64,000 nucleotides of DNA, taken from the NCBI RefSeq assembly GCF_001039355.2, contig NW_019775680.1, positions 218,525 through 282,524 of the forward strand, written 5' to 3'. Made by a program: the position numbers and the translations under genes. Under the pieces are notes generated by a model. That model had not been told where the DNA came from, did not search any database, and saw only the letters and a list, made by a program, of their open reading frames with translations. The stretch comes from Lingula anatina. Lineage: Eukaryota > Brachiopoda > Lingulata > Lingulida > Lingulidae. Below are positions 1 through 11,006 of this stretch, piece by piece. Numbering within the stretch: position 1 is the stretch's first letter; each line of letters starts with the position of its first letter.

Positions 1-966
1 TATATCAAGCTCTAGATATTGTTATATGGAATAAACTCGTCCACGTGCGCTGGTCACCTCCCGCCAAATTCTTACGTAATGTCTGACCAATTTGGTCAAT
101 TTTTGCTAAATGCTTGTTGTGGAAGTTCAACTCGCTTGAACAGTTTTTAATCAACCGTTGAGACTGACCATGCGCGTCTCAGTTGAGCCACACCTAGCTG
201 GGACTGCTGCAGAAAAAAGGTCCCAAGACAAATCCACTTCTTTTTAGCGACATTTCTGATAAACAAGGAGCGTCGGACTGGAATATAGTCAAATTAATTT
301 TTCACAAGTGCAATATAGAAAGACATTTACGCTTTTGTGATATTTCTGACAACGAGGCAGTTTCGGATTATAGTCAAAGTCAGACGGATGTTTATTACAA
401 GTCCACAAGTCCAGGAGTAATGATTCTACGTTTTAGTGACATTTTTTACTACGAGGCGGTTTCGGAATATACATGTGCTGGTTTCAGAACATTCATGTGC
501 TACATGTAATTACAATTCAAAGGGAGAATAGATTTGATTTTTACTGATATTTCTGATAAAAAGGAAAGAATGAACAACTTAAAAACAAAAGGTAGCCTAA
601 ATAACACAACCGTCGTTACAAAGTTATAGATTTACAAATATTTTTTGTATGCACTTGTGGTTTAAATGTAAAATAATTCCCGTTTTCAACCCATACCCAT
701 ATGATATGTAATAAAATGATTAACAATAATTGTTGAACGTGAAAAGTTTATGTCAATTTTTAAGAGTGTGAGAGATTTTGAATTTGTCTAGGTGTATAAC
801 GCAAGCAAAGTCGCTATGCTCTTGATGCCAAGAAGGTTACATGTAAAGATCTGTCTTCGGCTTTCAGCATTTTAGAAACCTTGACTGATTTAACACATAT
901 GTAGTCGTGAAATTCTAGACTACATCGAGGTTAAATCCGAGTTTTCCGAGAGATGCTACGCAGAAA

Positions 967-1050
967 TGTCGAGTGAAACGAGAACTCTGGGTAGCGGCTG
1001 GAGGTTGCCCTCGATCTTCACTGAAGAGCATATCGCCACGGTCACGTAAC
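967..1050 (+). CDS. possible short exon, unrecognised
   Basis: A GC-richer island in AT-rich sequence holds an ATG-started frame of 27 codons (begins MSSETRTLGSGW, includes LPSIFTEEH) ending in TAA at about 1050. A GTAACA sequence just before the stop could act as a weak donor. The base composition looks coding, but no partner exon, acceptor or family was recognised. It may be a first exon of a gene extending elsewhere or chance. Confidence 0.15.
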
Positions 1051-1065
1051 ATCCCTAGGTATGTA

Positions 1066-1185
1066 TTAAAAAGAACGTTCAATGTTATAAAACTTATAAC
1101 GTAAAAATAATAGATGTCAACAATCGCTTTAAAGAATGTTGCTTTTTGTTGACTTTACTATCAATTATCATCATGCAAATGTTTA
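1066..1185 (+). repeat. copy 1 of a dispersed core repeat (AAGAACGTTCA...)
   Basis: This stretch shares the order AAGAACGTTCA, a TAATA-rich spacer, GTCAACAATCGCTTT and ATCATGCAAAT with segments near 4411-4530, 5700-5825 and 8405-8525. Those copies are embedded in a longer shared unit. No ORF is conserved among them, so it looks like non-coding repetitive DNA. Boundaries are approximate. Confidence 0.6.
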
Positions 1186-1385
1186 CTACCCTTAAAATTC
1201 AGAAGTCTACTTTTGCTGGTATGAATTGAAAAAGAGAAGTTGCTAGATGAATGGGATCCCAAATAATTCGTGTTGTTGTTTTCTCCATTGTCTATTATGA
1301 TATAATCCAGTTGGGGGTGAAAGTGTAGTGTATGCTGCGTTAATGGGCTTCGACGTTTATAGTGGGATTTAACGAAGTTAATCAT
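1165..1385 (+). repeat. direct repeat B, copy 1 (partner near 3485-3660)
   Basis: Both copies contain TACTACCCTTAAAA or TATTGCCCTTAAAA, then GTCTACT.TTGCTG, a GGGATCCC core, TTGTTGTTTTCTCCAT and GAAAGTGTAGTGTATGCTG in the same order. They are diverged direct copies about 2.3 kb apart. Part of the repeat mosaic filling the first 9 kb. Confidence 0.6.
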
Positions 1386-1874
1386 TTTCACCATTATCTT
1401 GTAGTACACCTTTGTTTCTAAATGATATGGAAAGTAAAAAGCTTATTCAGAAAGCATAAAAGTGGCTAATATGACGCTTGTATTTTGTTTTTTTAAACCT
1501 TTCTCAAAAATATTTGGTTGAAAAACTGTCAGACGTTTCCTAACCAAACACTACATGTGTATGGCATATGAAAAGTATAAGAAATTTGAATTGCCACTCT
1601 CTTATGTTCCAGTAGTTGAGCAAAGCGAAGCTCCTTGAGCATTTTGTGTTTCTTAAAAAACAAGTTTTTCTTTTTTCATTGGCTGTAATATTTATTGATC
1701 GACTTCATCCATGAATTGTACGTGTGTGTCTTTCAATAACAAACTTTGTTGCTGTTTAATTATTCTGCTTCGAAGGGTACACTTAATTAAAGCTAACGCA
1801 ACTGACTGGTAGTTCTCTCAACTCTTGGTGGCCAGCTGCTTTTAAAAAGGGATAAAAGCTGCCTGTATAAGATT

Positions 1875-2150
1875 CATATTTCACAATAAATACGTTGTAA
1901 ACAACCCATAAAAATATAATAAATTCCATTTCACCATTATGGAAGTTATTCTGAAATCTGTGCTCGCCATCAGACCACGTGGACTATCCTAGTACCTGGT
2001 TGTAGAAAAAAAAACAAACTTTGAATGTCGTAATGGATTCATTAACCATTAGTTAGTATGGGAAAATCGTCACTTACCCTGGAAAATCTGTTATTTTTAC
2101 CAAAACGATCAGTTGTTGTCCCTTTATGGAACTACTACCATCTTAACTGC
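1875..2150 (+). repeat. dispersed repeat C, copy 1
   Basis: The sequence matches, in order and on the same strand, the segment at about 49105-49405 in a ROCO intron: shared blocks include ATATAATA..TTCCATTT, GTTATTCTG.AATCTGTGCT, AATGGATTCATT.ACCATT and CAGTTGTT. A shorter piece of the same 3' part occurs at about 2695-2790. There is no coding capacity. The copy at 49 kb runs straight into a tRNA-Gly gene; this one does not. Confidence 0.6.
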
Positions 2151-2640
2151 TTTTCTCTTAATGTTGTGGCCTTAAATACTTAACAGTTTATTTATAAACG
2201 GTCATTTGATTGGTCTTTTCTGCACGCTATCCATAATCATATACAAGAAATGCCCGTTTATGGCCCACGAAGTGCCAAATTCCTGACTGCTGTATATAAT
2301 GTGTATACATAAAAATATCGAATCCACAGACATTATCAGAATCTTGAAATGAATTACACGCAGTTTGTGAGTAAAAGTTGTTAGTCATCCAGCAGAATAA
2401 GAATAATAATTATCCATAACACTGACAGTGGAACTTGCATCACTTCAGTCAGTTGCACAGGAAGGACGTATTTCCTGTTTTCTTTTTTTTTTGCACTGTT
2501 GAAACTTGGAGGATTTTAACCGATCTGTTATATAATTTGAAAATAATTCAGTGACTGAAGAAACGATAATAAACAGGAATAATAATAACCAATTCAGTAT
2601 ATTTTCTTTTCCCTTTCAGCACTCTTAAGAGATTATTACA

Positions 2641-2641
<1 letters not shown>

Positions 2642-2673
<32 letters not shown>
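2642..2673 (+). repeat. poly-A tract (32 bp)
   Basis: Uninterrupted A run followed directly by a fragment of repeat C (about 2695-2790). It may be the tail of a retroposed piece on the plus strand, but no target-site duplication was confirmed. Confidence 0.8.
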
Positions 2674-2676
<3 letters not shown>

Positions 2677-2944
2677 CTTGACTCTTGAATCCTTAACGGA
2701 TTCACTAACCCCTGGTAATGTACGGGAAACTGTCTTTTACCCCATGTATCCAATTTTGACCACAATGAACAGTTGTTATCCAATTGTACGTATCTCGAAC
2801 CATGCACATTAATCATGAAAGGAGCAACAAAAAACAGGAATCCGCACGAAAGGCAGTCGCGTGCGTATAGTTGTTCGACTAAGTGTTCAAAAATACACAC
2901 GATTGATAACAGGTACATTGTAAGCCTGCCTATTGTTAGTGTTA

Positions 2945-3159
2945 GGCTCTATTCCCATAGATTTTAGATCGATCTATCCCCGCGGGGAGTCTCACTAGAT
3001 TACTTTCAGATAATCCGACTTAAATGTCCGACCCGCCTACTACAAGCTGTACGGAGGTAATTAACTTTCGTGTCCGCCCGGCTGACAGCTATTTAGCCTG
3101 AACCCCCAGGGAGTTAGGTCGATCTAAAGTAGATCGATCTAATCTATGGAAATGGGGTG
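2945..3159. mobile_element. MITE-1 copy a, PIF/Harbinger-like
   Basis: A 215-bp element flanked on both sides by TTA (2942-2944 and 3160-3162). The ends are imperfect inverted repeats (GGCTCTATTCCCATAG at the left, CTATGGAAATGGGGTG at the right) with TAGATCGATCT motifs near both ends. There is no ORF. A 3-bp TTA/TAA target duplication with terminal inverted repeats is the pattern known for PIF/Harbinger non-autonomous elements; the superfamily assignment is inference. Confidence 0.75.
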
Positions 3160-3365
3160 TTAGATTGCTACTTGTGAACGTTTGACACCTACTTGTTTTT
3201 TCTGAATGAACCGAGTAGGATTTGGGGGAAACAGGATGTACTTAGTGTTTTATTATCCAAACTATCACGAAAATGAGAGATAACAGATACATGTACCAGT
3301 AATTTATTAAGCCTATATAAAATTTAAAAACAATGTAGGTATGAAAAATTGTTTTCCTTTGAGTG

Positions 3366-3416
3366 CAAAAAATAAATAAAATAATAAAATAATAATAAAA
3401 ATAATAATAAAATTAA
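3366..3416. repeat. AATA/AAT-rich simple repeat
   Basis: Low-complexity A/T stretch of AAATA and AAT units within intergenic DNA. Confidence 0.8.
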
Positions 3417-3484
3417 CAACTAAATCTGAGATATTTATAAAATGGGAATAAAATTTTTACTGTGTAGGATTTAAATCCACTTTT

Positions 3485-3660
3485 AAAAACGTTTATTGCC
3501 CTTAAAAGTCGGAATCAAGTCTACTATTGCTGATAAGAAAATTTGCCGGGTGGGATCCCCATTATTCGTTTTGTTGTTTTCTCCATCCATTTTGTCTTTA
3601 ATAATTTCAGCCACTTGGGGTAGAAAGTGTAGTGTATGCTGTGCTTATGAGCTTGCGATA
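3485..3660 (+). repeat. direct repeat B, copy 2
   Basis: Diverged copy of the 1165-1385 segment (shared TTGTTGTTTTCTCCAT and GAAAGTGTAGTGTATGCTG). It is followed at 3690-3960 by a segment (AATGGAAGTCAC, GATGGCAAGCA, ATGCAATTACAGGTG) that recurs, split in two, at 6325-6370 and 6880-6990. A 94-codon open frame over 3673-3957 is not kept in the other copy and is not called as a gene. Confidence 0.6.
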
Positions 3661-4203
3661 ATGTGAAAAGAGATGCGTGAAGTAAACGAAGTAACTACAG
3701 GAAGAAGCAATCTAATGGAAGTCACGGGGCTCGATGGCAAGCACACTTTCCAGAATAATAGTTTGTCCATAATCCGACTGCAATCAGACACCCCTGTATG
3801 CAATTACAGGTGCTCAAGTGAGAATACGATATCACAAATAGCTATATCATTATCGCTATTAGTATATTACATAACGACATTGTTACAGAAAAAGATACAG
3901 ATAAACAAGATATTGGAAATGGCTGACAAGACGTGGATAAAACCGAAATGTTTTTAATTAATAAAAAATTGCATCGGCTGCTTTGTTTTCTTTGAACATA
4001 GGGAAGCTCTCCAAGGAATATAAAGTGTTTTTAAACATCATTGTTTAAATTTTATTAAAATTATATTAAAATACTCTATTTTCTGATTTCTTTTTAAATA
4101 CCAGCTACCAATGGAGTTATTGTCTTATAATACTTTTTATCCTTATGATGGATTCAAATGCACTCGGTAATGAGAATGCTTGTTTTTATTTGTGTTCTAT
4201 TCT

Positions 4204-5040
4204 AAACTATTACAAATTTAATACGTGCGTATAGCTTTTCCGAGCCAGTGGGTCACCCTGACCTTGATTTCCTCTCTTAGTTTTCATAAAGGTGTTGTCA
4301 ATATCTGGCAGTTCTGTTTTGTGTTGTAGCGAAGACCTACTGACTCCAGAATGGTTGTTGCCAATATACTGCTCAAAAGAAGCTAGGGAACACAATGGAA
4401 AAGCAGACATTAAAAAAGAACGTTCACTGTCCAATAAATTTAAACGTATAAACAATAATTGTCAATAATCGCTTTTAATTTTGTTTGGATTTGACTGTCA
4501 AGTATCATTATGCAAATAAGCATAACAGCGAATGGGTCAAAAATCGAATTCAAAGCTGTAAAAACTCTTAAGTATCATGTGTGTCCACCTCTGGAATCCA
4601 CAGTTTATTCAGAATGCCTCTCCATAGAGTAATTAATGTTTAAATCGACTGGCTAACGAATGTGCCATTTAAACTCTTAAAGAGCGATTCTGGCGAGAGC
4701 TATTTACATGGGTGATTGCAAGCATACTATCTATTTATCAGAACCCCAATTTTTACCCGGGCATACCCCAGAAATTTGGGAGGCCAAACAATTAACCCAA
4801 TTTTTATGTATACTGGCCCCCCGAAAAATCATAATTGATATCTTTAACATTTTTGTTGCAACACAATTCATGTAGAAATGTCGGCCAATGCAGAATGAAG
4901 ACTTTTTTTCTTAGAATTGCTAATTTTATAAACAGTAGGCATGGTTCAATCTTAAGCAACTTAAATAGCGGGTGGTCCTAAACTTTTGATCAGTATATAT
5001 TTAGCCTGGGTCACACTGCGCTTGCAACCTCAATAATCAC
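4204..5040 (+). repeat. ~0.8 kb repeated unit, copy 1
   Basis: The unit begins ACAAATTTAATACGTGCGTA, passes through GTCACCCTGACC, the AAGAACGTTCA core and ATGCAAATAAGCA, and ends near TTTAGCCTGGGTCACACTGC. Copies in the same order and orientation lie at 5493-6225 and 8226-8990. The open frames in each copy differ, so I read it as non-coding repeat, possibly a tandem-amplified or transposed segment. Confidence 0.7.
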
Positions 5041-5492
5041 TTTGCAGTGTCGTGGTACATGTAATACTAATAATAATAATAAAACATAAAGGGAGGCCTT
5101 TATGACATAACTGATGTGCCTGAACAACACTGCATGTGCCTTGTCCTGAAAGATCATCACACTTCCGGATTATTTACAAAAAGTTGAGGAACTAAATGCC
5201 CACTGGATATAGTAAAGGTTATTATTCACACAGATGGTGCAATACTTTTGTCACCCCTCTGCACATGTAAAGAAGGTCATCGCCATACAGGATCAGCCAA
5301 TGGCTATTTCAGAATGATGTCATTTTCAACTGTATTCACCTTATATCACATTGTACTTTGTGTTAATTCTCACTATAGTACTAACAGTGTTCAGATAGTA
5401 TTTTCGTATACACGTCGGACTGCCTTTCAAAATGTAAGATATGAGCGCTAAATCAAAACCTTGGTAGTGTTTAAAGTCAATCTCTATACTGT

Positions 5493-6225
5493 TACAAATT
5501 TAATACGTGCGTATAGCTTTTCTGAGCCAGTAGGTCACCCTGACCTTGATTTCCTCTCTTAGTTTTCATAAAGGTGTTGTCAATATCTGGCGGTTCTGTT
5601 TTGCTTTATGGCGCACAAGGAAGACCTACCGACAAGAGAAAGGTTCTGACTAATATACTGCTTAAAAGAAGTTACACATTGAAAGAACACATTGAAAAAG
5701 CAGCCATGAAAAAAAAACATGTTCACTGTCCAATAACTTAATTTAAACGTATAAATAATAATTGTCAATAATCGCTTTGCATTTTGTATGTATTGCAAGT
5801 ATCATCATGCAAATAAGCAGAAAAGCGAAGGGGTAAAAATCGAATTCACAGCTGTAACAGTCCTTTCAGTCTCGTGTGTGTCCACCTCTGGAATCCACAG
5901 TTTATTCAGAATGACTCTCCCTAGGGTAATTAATGTTTGAATCGTCTGGCTAAAAAATGTGACAGTTGCAGCTCTTGAAAAGGAGGCCAAATAATTTTAT
6001 CCAATTTTTACGTATTTGAGGCCATAACATAATCATAATTGATCTTTTTCACTAGTGCAATTTTTTTATTCCAAGACAGTTCAACAAAAATGTTGATCAA
6101 TACAGAATGATGACTTTGTCTCATAATTATTAATTCTACAAACAAACGGGTGGTCCTAAACTTCTTATGAGCAGTATTTATTTAGCCTGGGTCACACTGC
6201 GCGTGCAACCTCTTGGCAACCCCGT
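5493..6225 (+). repeat. ~0.8 kb repeated unit, copy 2
   Basis: Same order of blocks as the unit at 4204-5040, with the identical start ACAAATTTAATACGTGCGTA and the end TTTAGCCTGGGTCACACTGC at about 6180-6200. Divergence is visible throughout, including small indels, so the duplication is not recent. Confidence 0.7.
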
Positions 6226-7586
6226 GACATGAATACGTTCCGTCATTAAAAGTTTGGCCAAGTTTTTTTTCTTAAATTTTGACTTTTTGTAACAATCTCT
6301 TAAGAGATTATTACAGAGGAAAGTCATCTAATGGAAGTCACTTGGCCCGATGGCAAGCATACCTACCAGAATAGTTGCAATGACCGCTGTTTTGGTGGTA
6401 GAATAAAATCTGTTATATTTCTATGAGCTGCTTTCAATGTGTCTATTGTGAAATATGGATCACATACGCAGATTCGTTATCCCTTTAGCTGAACCAATAA
6501 ACCTGAGCCTTTCAAACAACGATTGCACAGTACAAAGACAAAATAAAAATAATAAGTGCTCGTGAGAATTAAAAAAAGTATAGGTACAACATGCTATAGA
6601 CAGTATTTCTATATATCTTAGTGTTCGTCCTAAGCTTTTTCCCAATTGTCGGTGTCGTGGTAATACTCATAATTATAAACCGTGAAAGTAGGCTTTTTTG
6701 ACATATAACAGTGTGAAGTGCATGTATTTTGTCCTGAAATATCGTCACACTATTACACATAAATAGTTGAGAAACTAAATGTCCACGGGGTATGATAAAA
6801 TGTATTCAATTGCCAAACTTCGAAAAATCCGCTGTTTTATAATAAATCTCAGATCGATCCCAGCTAGGCTTACACTGTTTTGTCCACAATCTGACTGTAA
6901 TCACACACATGCAATTACAGGTGATCAAGTGAGAATACGATAGGGTATATCACTATACCAGTAGCTACTTGTATATTACATAACGACATAGTCACCAGAA
7001 AAAAGACACTGATTAACAAGAGATGGAGGACAAAACATGCGAAAACGGCATGGGCAATTAAAGAGCGAAGTGTTTTTATCCAATGAAGAATTTCATCCGC
7101 TGCTGTGTTTTCTTTGAACACAGCTGAGGAAGCTCTCCAATGAATAAAAAAGTGTTTAAACGCCCAATTTCCTGATATCTTTTTAATTACCAGATACCAT
7201 CAGAGTTATTGTCTATTGTTATTTAATAATACTTATATTTTCATATGGTAGATTAAACTCAGTAATGAATTCCTGCTTTGTGCGTTTTCTACATTATTAA
7301 AAAACTAGATATTTAAAACAACTACGCTTTCATGAAATGCCCTCCACTTGTGACCATGCATATGAATCCATTTTGTCCTTAAAATATTGGACGTGATATT
7401 TTGTAAATAAGTGCTGCGGTGACTAAGCATATTACATGTATATTTATAATTAAAAGAAAAGCAATATCGTACAATACAATAGCTAATAATATGTAAGAAA
7501 CTCATATTAATTACGCACCAATAAAGCATGACTTAGTACACGTTACAACTACTCGTTGTCCACTGTATGCCCCAACAGAATAACAG

Positions 7587-7651
7587 TAATATAATATAAT
7601 ATAATATAATATAATATAATATAATATAATATAATATAATATAATATAATA
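7587..7651. repeat. (TAATA)n pentanucleotide microsatellite
   Basis: About 13 perfect copies of a five-base AT-only unit. Two open frames that run through it are repeat artefacts. Confidence 0.95.
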
Positions 7652-8225
7652 ACTGTATAACAACAGTAATTATATCGAGGAGCAGCCGAGATATCATTTG
7701 CTTTTGTATGTGGCATACAGTGTACGGCCAGTAGCTGGAATTGACATATCCAACGGCTGCCGCTTCTAACAACACGATGGAATTGCAACTATATTTCGCT
7801 TACAGGCTCGCCTGTATTTTCATACATTTTGATGCGTCCATTCCCATTCTTTTGTACGAAGCTCCAACCGTGGGGTAAACTAATTACAACAACGTCTACG
7901 GGAGCAAATCTTGGCTGCGTCTCGATATAATTGCACTCTTGCATGTGGTATGCAGTGGACGACTCGTGTTGTAACTACTACATATTTCTACATTATGAAT
8001 CACACTCAATAAGGTGTTAGCCCTTGGTTGATAGCAAAGCAATGCTTATCTCTTATTACTTATGGATCAAATTTTCTTCCATTTGATCATATAAATATAG
8101 CCTTATTTGAAACAACGGCACATGAAGTGTAGCTTGCCTTTTTTTACTTTTTCCTTAAAAAATATAAGATATGAGCGCTAAATCAATCATGCTAGTGCTT
8201 CACGTTAATATACACTTGATCAATT

Positions 8226-8990
8226 TTTTTCTGTGCGTAAGCTTTTCTGAACCAGTAGGTCACCCTGACAGTGATCACCCTAAATACAATACCTGGCAGT
8301 AATTTTTTGTCTTGTAGCGTACAAGCAAGACCTACTGGTTCCAGAAAGATTCTGACAAATATATTGCTCAAAAGAAGTTAGGGAACGCTTTTGAAAAGCA
8401 GACAGTGAAAAGAACGTTCACTGTTCAATATCTTAGAAAGTATAACTACTTTGTCAACAATCGCTTTAAAGAAAGGGTTAATTTTGTTTGGACTTTATCA
8501 TTATGCAAATGAGCATAAAAAGAAAGGCGTCAGTAAATAAATAAATAAGAAAAGAAAAACATTTTACAACTGTAAGAGTCTTCCGTTTCATGCTTGTCTT
8601 CCTCTGGAAACCACACTTTCGCCTCTCCTTAGAGTAATTAATGTCTGAAGCGACCAAAGAACGTGTCAGTTAAAGCTCTTGCAGAGTGATTCTCACGATA
8701 GCTATTCACGTGGGTGTTTGCAACCAGGACCCCTATTTTTGCCCGGGTTTAACCAGAATTTGGGTGGCCAAATAATACTCATTTTTAAGTATGCCCCATT
8801 TCAGCCCGAAAATAATTATAATTAAGACATTTAACTAGTGCAAAGTTTATAATTATTGTAACACAGTTAAAGTAGAAATGTCATCCATACATAATGATGA
8901 CTTGCTCATTTGAAATACAGTAGGCATGGTTCAATCTTAAGCATCTGAAAAGCTTGTGTTCCTTAACTTCTTTTGAGCAGTATACACGGT
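8226..8990 (+). repeat. ~0.8 kb repeated unit, copy 3, cut by a MITE
   Basis: Third copy of the unit seen at 4204 and 5493 (GTGCGTAAGCTTTTCTGA start, CAGTAGGTCACCCTGAC, AAGAACGTTCACTGTTCAA, ATGCAAATGAGCATA). It runs to CTTCTTTTGAGCAGTATA, where the other copies continue into TTTAGCCTGGGTC. Here a MITE-1 copy begins at 8997 instead. Confidence 0.65.
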
Positions 8991-8996
8991 AAATAA

Positions 8997-9220
8997 GACC
9001 CCATTCCCACAGATTTTAGATCGATCTATCCCTGTGGGGAGTCTCACTAGATTACTGTCAGCTTAGCCGGCTTAAGCGTCTGTCCCGCCTACTAAAAGCT
9101 GTAAGGGGGTAATTAACTATGGTGCGCGCTCGGCTGACTGCAATTTAGCGTGAACCCCCAGGGAGTTAAGTCGATCTAAATCTAAATTTCTGGATCGATC
9201 TAAATCTCTGGAATGCACCC
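8997..9220. mobile_element. MITE-1 copy b, PIF/Harbinger-like
   Basis: A 224-bp element bounded by TAA duplications (8994-8996 and 9221-9223), with ends GACCCCATTCCC and GGAATGCACCC. It carries the family hallmarks TAGATCGATCT, GAGTCTCACTAGATTACTGT and GGGGGTAATTAACT. It is very close to copy c at 32932 and is inserted in the third copy of the 0.8 kb unit. Confidence 0.8.
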
Positions 9221-9426
9221 TAAGATAAACGTTGAAAAACATCTCCCGTTGGGGTACTTTTGCAAATATGCATTATCAACATAAGTTGCCCCATACCCTG
9301 CAGCTGAACAGTTCTATTCTATACCCATTTTTAATATACCTTTCCATAGATAATATCGCAAATTATGCGATGTTAACCCATTTCCGTTAGTCGTGTGTGC
9401 ATGTCTATTTGGTTACATGCCTATAC

Positions 9427-9694
9427 GTCCCCGCACCGATACTCCCCCGCACCGGTACATCCCCGCACCAATACTTCCCCTCACCGATACTCCCCCACAA
9501 TTACAGATATACTGAGGGGGAGTATCGGTACGGGGAAGTATCGGTGCGGGGGAGTATCGGTGCAGGGATGTACCGGTGCAGGGATGTATCGGTGTGGGGT
9601 CGTATCGATGAGCATAATACAAAAAATTACTAAGGGGGGATTATCGGTGCGGGGGAGTAACGGTGCGGGGGAGTATCGACATGACCCCGTCTAT
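9427..9694. repeat. inverted array of 16-bp GC-rich units (large hairpin)
   Basis: The right part (about 9517-9610) is five tandem 16-bp units of the form GTATCGGTGCGGGGGA. The left part (about 9427-9490) carries the same unit in reverse complement (CCCCGCACCGATACTC). A short AT-rich spacer (about 9491-9515) separates the arms, and two more units follow at 9638-9690 after a 40-bp interruption. A transcript or single strand of this stretch would fold into a long hairpin. Because 16 is not a multiple of 3, the overlapping open frames are artefacts. Confidence 0.85.
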
Positions 9695-9836
9695 TTCCGG
9701 TAGCGCGACTGCTTGTCGGAAATTGCAGAAGGCAACAGGCATGACAAATTTAGCGCATACTCGTCTTTATCTGTGAATGGGAGGCCCTCCCAGACACCCT
9801 AACACAACTGTATGTTAGAAGCCTTTTGTGAACCTC

Positions 9837-11006
9837 TTAACTCATGGTACCTGAAAAGGATGAGGATACCTGATGGCCTGTCTCCCCCTCTTTAGAACGC
9901 GAAGTGCTTGGTAGGACTGGAATTTCTATGCTGGGTCCTGGTTCTGCCCCCGGTCTCACCGCGTTGTTTTTCATACACCTCCCAGTTAATATATTCTTAT
10001 AGGCATGTCTGTAGTTCTTATTGGTAAACCCGTAGATGATAGGATTCACAACGAAGGTGCACATGAACAAAAGGGTGGCGGCTTCACTACCATTCCTCGA
10101 CTGCAGCTTCTTGGTCATGATTTCCATCACGGTGGTGGGCACCAGGAGAATGTTGTAAGCCAGAAAACACATTCCGAACATTTTAGCAATTCGTATGTTC
10201 ATGCGAAACTTCTGAGCCTGCTGATGCTGAGCCTGATTGATTTCCAGGAGTCCCTTCTTGTTCTTGTACGCTGAGTACATAATGTGGGCGTAACAGTAGA
10301 TCATGGTGAAAGTCGGAATGCCCCATGCCAAAGCCTTGCTGATGAATCGAAACGCTTTGCTATTGGACGTCAGCATACTACAACGACATTCTATGGGGTC
10401 AAATCCCATCTCTCCACCAACTCCAAACATAACAGGAAGGTGGATCACAAAGGGGAACGCATAGCTGATAACCACAAAAACCCCATTGATTAGCTTGCTG
10501 TTCAGCATCATGGTAGTGCGGAACCACAAGGGCCATACAATAGCACAGTAGCGTTGAATGGTGATGAATCCAAGGATGAGGCAAGAAGCGCTGAATACTA
10601 CCCAGCCTGTGAAACCTAACAGAGCACACGCCCTGTCGCCCAATCCCCACTGGCATGTCACGTGAGTGTATATGTAGGGGACGAGGACAAGTGAAGACAC
10701 TGGGCCGTTTGTAATACTCAGGGCGATGATAAGGACATTGCTGTTCTTGTGAAGTTTAGTGGTCATCAAGACAGCGCATATTACTAAAAAGTTCCCCAAA
10801 AAGGCAAAGACAACTACTGGTATCGTTAAGTAGCCCCAAACACGCATCGGAATCTGGTATACTTCATTGGTGTTATTGTTGTTGTCATAGAAACGGTTGA
10901 AGTCGAGGTCAGGGTCGTATGTTTTGTCGAGGCCGAGGTCATATGTCAAGTTGATATCAAGACCAATTGTGACGTCCTCCAATTTGGTGGAATTGAGGAG
11001 GTCCAT
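9837..11006 (-). CDS. class A G-protein-coupled receptor, melatonin/GPR84-like, atypical motifs
   Basis: A complete 389-residue, seven-helix plasma-membrane receptor read from one coding exon. Visible features: an acidic N-terminus with NxS/T sites at N5, N19 and N44; GN at 71-72 in helix 1; C127 at the usual disulphide position with C207/C209 in loop 2; QRY at 151-153 in place of E/DRY; and NPIIY at 321-325 followed by GFTNKNYRHAY, which resembles helix 8 of melatonin receptors. The helix 2 aspartate is replaced by N100, and the helix 6 CWxP motif reads CFLA at 280-283, without the proline. The tail (340-389) is Ser/Pro/Glu-rich. An acceptor (TTTTACAG) lies two bases before the ATG, so a 5'-UTR intron is likely. 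Class A is firm; the subfamily is a guess and the ligand is unknown. Confidence 0.92.
   Translation of the reverse strand: MDLLNSTKLEDVTIGLDINLTYDLGLDKTYDPDLDFNRFYDNNNNTNEVYQIPMRVWGYLTIPVVVFAFLGNFLVICAVLMTTKLHKNSNVLIIALSITNGPVSSLVLVPYIYTHVTCQWGLGDRACALLGFTGWVVFSASCLILGFITIQRYCAIVWPLWFRTTMMLNSKLINGVFVVISYAFPFVIHLPVMFGVGGEMGFDPIECRCSMLTSNSKAFRFISKALAWGIPTFTMIYCYAHIMYSAYKNKKGLLEINQAQHQQAQKFRMNIRIAKMFGMCFLAYNILLVPTTVMEIMTKKLQSRNGSEAATLLFMCTFVVNPIIYGFTNKNYRHAYKNILTGRCMKNNAVRPGAEPGPSIEIPVLPSTSRSKEGETGHQVSSSFSGTMS

Noticed and set aside
7533-7788. Two minus-strand frames with YYIIL repeats
   Set aside because: They are the (TAATA)n microsatellite read through.
9395-9703. Overlapping open frames of 69-102 codons on both strands
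   Set aside because: They arise from the 16-bp repeat array; the unit is not a multiple of three and both strands are open.
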